DNA from: Nitrospinaceae bacterium
GTDB taxonomy: Bacteria; Nitrospinota; Nitrospinia; Nitrospinales; VA-1
Assembly (NCBI GenBank): GCA_029261675.1
Contig: JAJDBA010000252.1
Span: 1 to 5,126, forward strand
Reading direction: 5' to 3'
Length of the DNA: 5,126 nucleotides
Numbering within the stretch: the first letter of the stretch is position 1; each line of letters begins with the position of its first letter. Made by a program: the position numbers and the translations under genes. Positions 5,113-5,126 of this stretch are shown here, piece by piece. Under the pieces are notes generated by a model. That model worked only from the letters and a program-made list of their open reading frames with translations, was not told the origin of the DNA and did no database searches.

Positions 5113-5126
5113 AGCTTTGCATAAGT

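Noticed and set aside
1..5126. CRISPR array, tRNA, rRNA or insertion sequence
   Set aside because: No regularly spaced short repeats, cloverleaf, rRNA-like blocks or transposase were seen.

Overview
The window looks like accessory, probably conjugative, DNA from a Gram-negative bacterium. The evidence is a VirD4/TraG-type coupling ATPase at the left edge and a run of small Sec-exported proteins with no catalytic motif I can recognise. A proteobacterial host, perhaps an alphaproteobacterium, is a guess from the coupling protein and base composition; nothing here fixes the taxon.

Layout. Positions 1-688 (minus) hold the first 229 codons of a VirD4/TraG-family type IV coupling protein, cut by the window edge. 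It has a clear Walker A motif but no N-terminal membrane helices. Upstream in the same direction is a 90-residue helical protein (768-1040, minus). A 38-nt near-perfect palindrome (701-738) lies between them and contains the coupling gene's Shine-Dalgarno. Diverging after only 39 bp is a 160-residue, very hydrophilic, coiled-coil-like protein (1080-1562, plus) with an R/D/Q/N-rich tail. Next come a 54-residue exported ORF that looks like a deletion chimera (1596-1760) and three genes for exported proteins of 156, 154 and 310 residues (1840-3774). Then comes a truncated second copy of the 160-residue gene's 3' end (about 3750-3914), a structured intergenic region (3915-4196), and a 299-residue exported protein (4197-5096).

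The main observation is the duplicated tail. The last 47 codons at 1419-1562 and 3771-3914 encode identical amino acids. They differ at 13 sense codons, all synonymous, plus the stop codon (TGA versus TAA). This is the footprint of two separately evolving genes under strong purifying selection that were later brought together, not a fresh tandem duplication. The 2.35-kb unit between the copies carries the exported-protein genes, and its right junction runs out of frame into the end of the 310-residue ORF. The exported proteins are also related: the 310-residue protein is an internal duplication, and its unit shares D-N-x-D/E and G-A-Q blocks with the 156-residue protein.

How the genes might work together is inference. 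A coupling protein and possible partner proteins sit beside a recombining cassette of lineage-specific exported proteins, as expected for cargo of a conjugative or type IV secretion element. I assign no biochemical function to the exported proteins.
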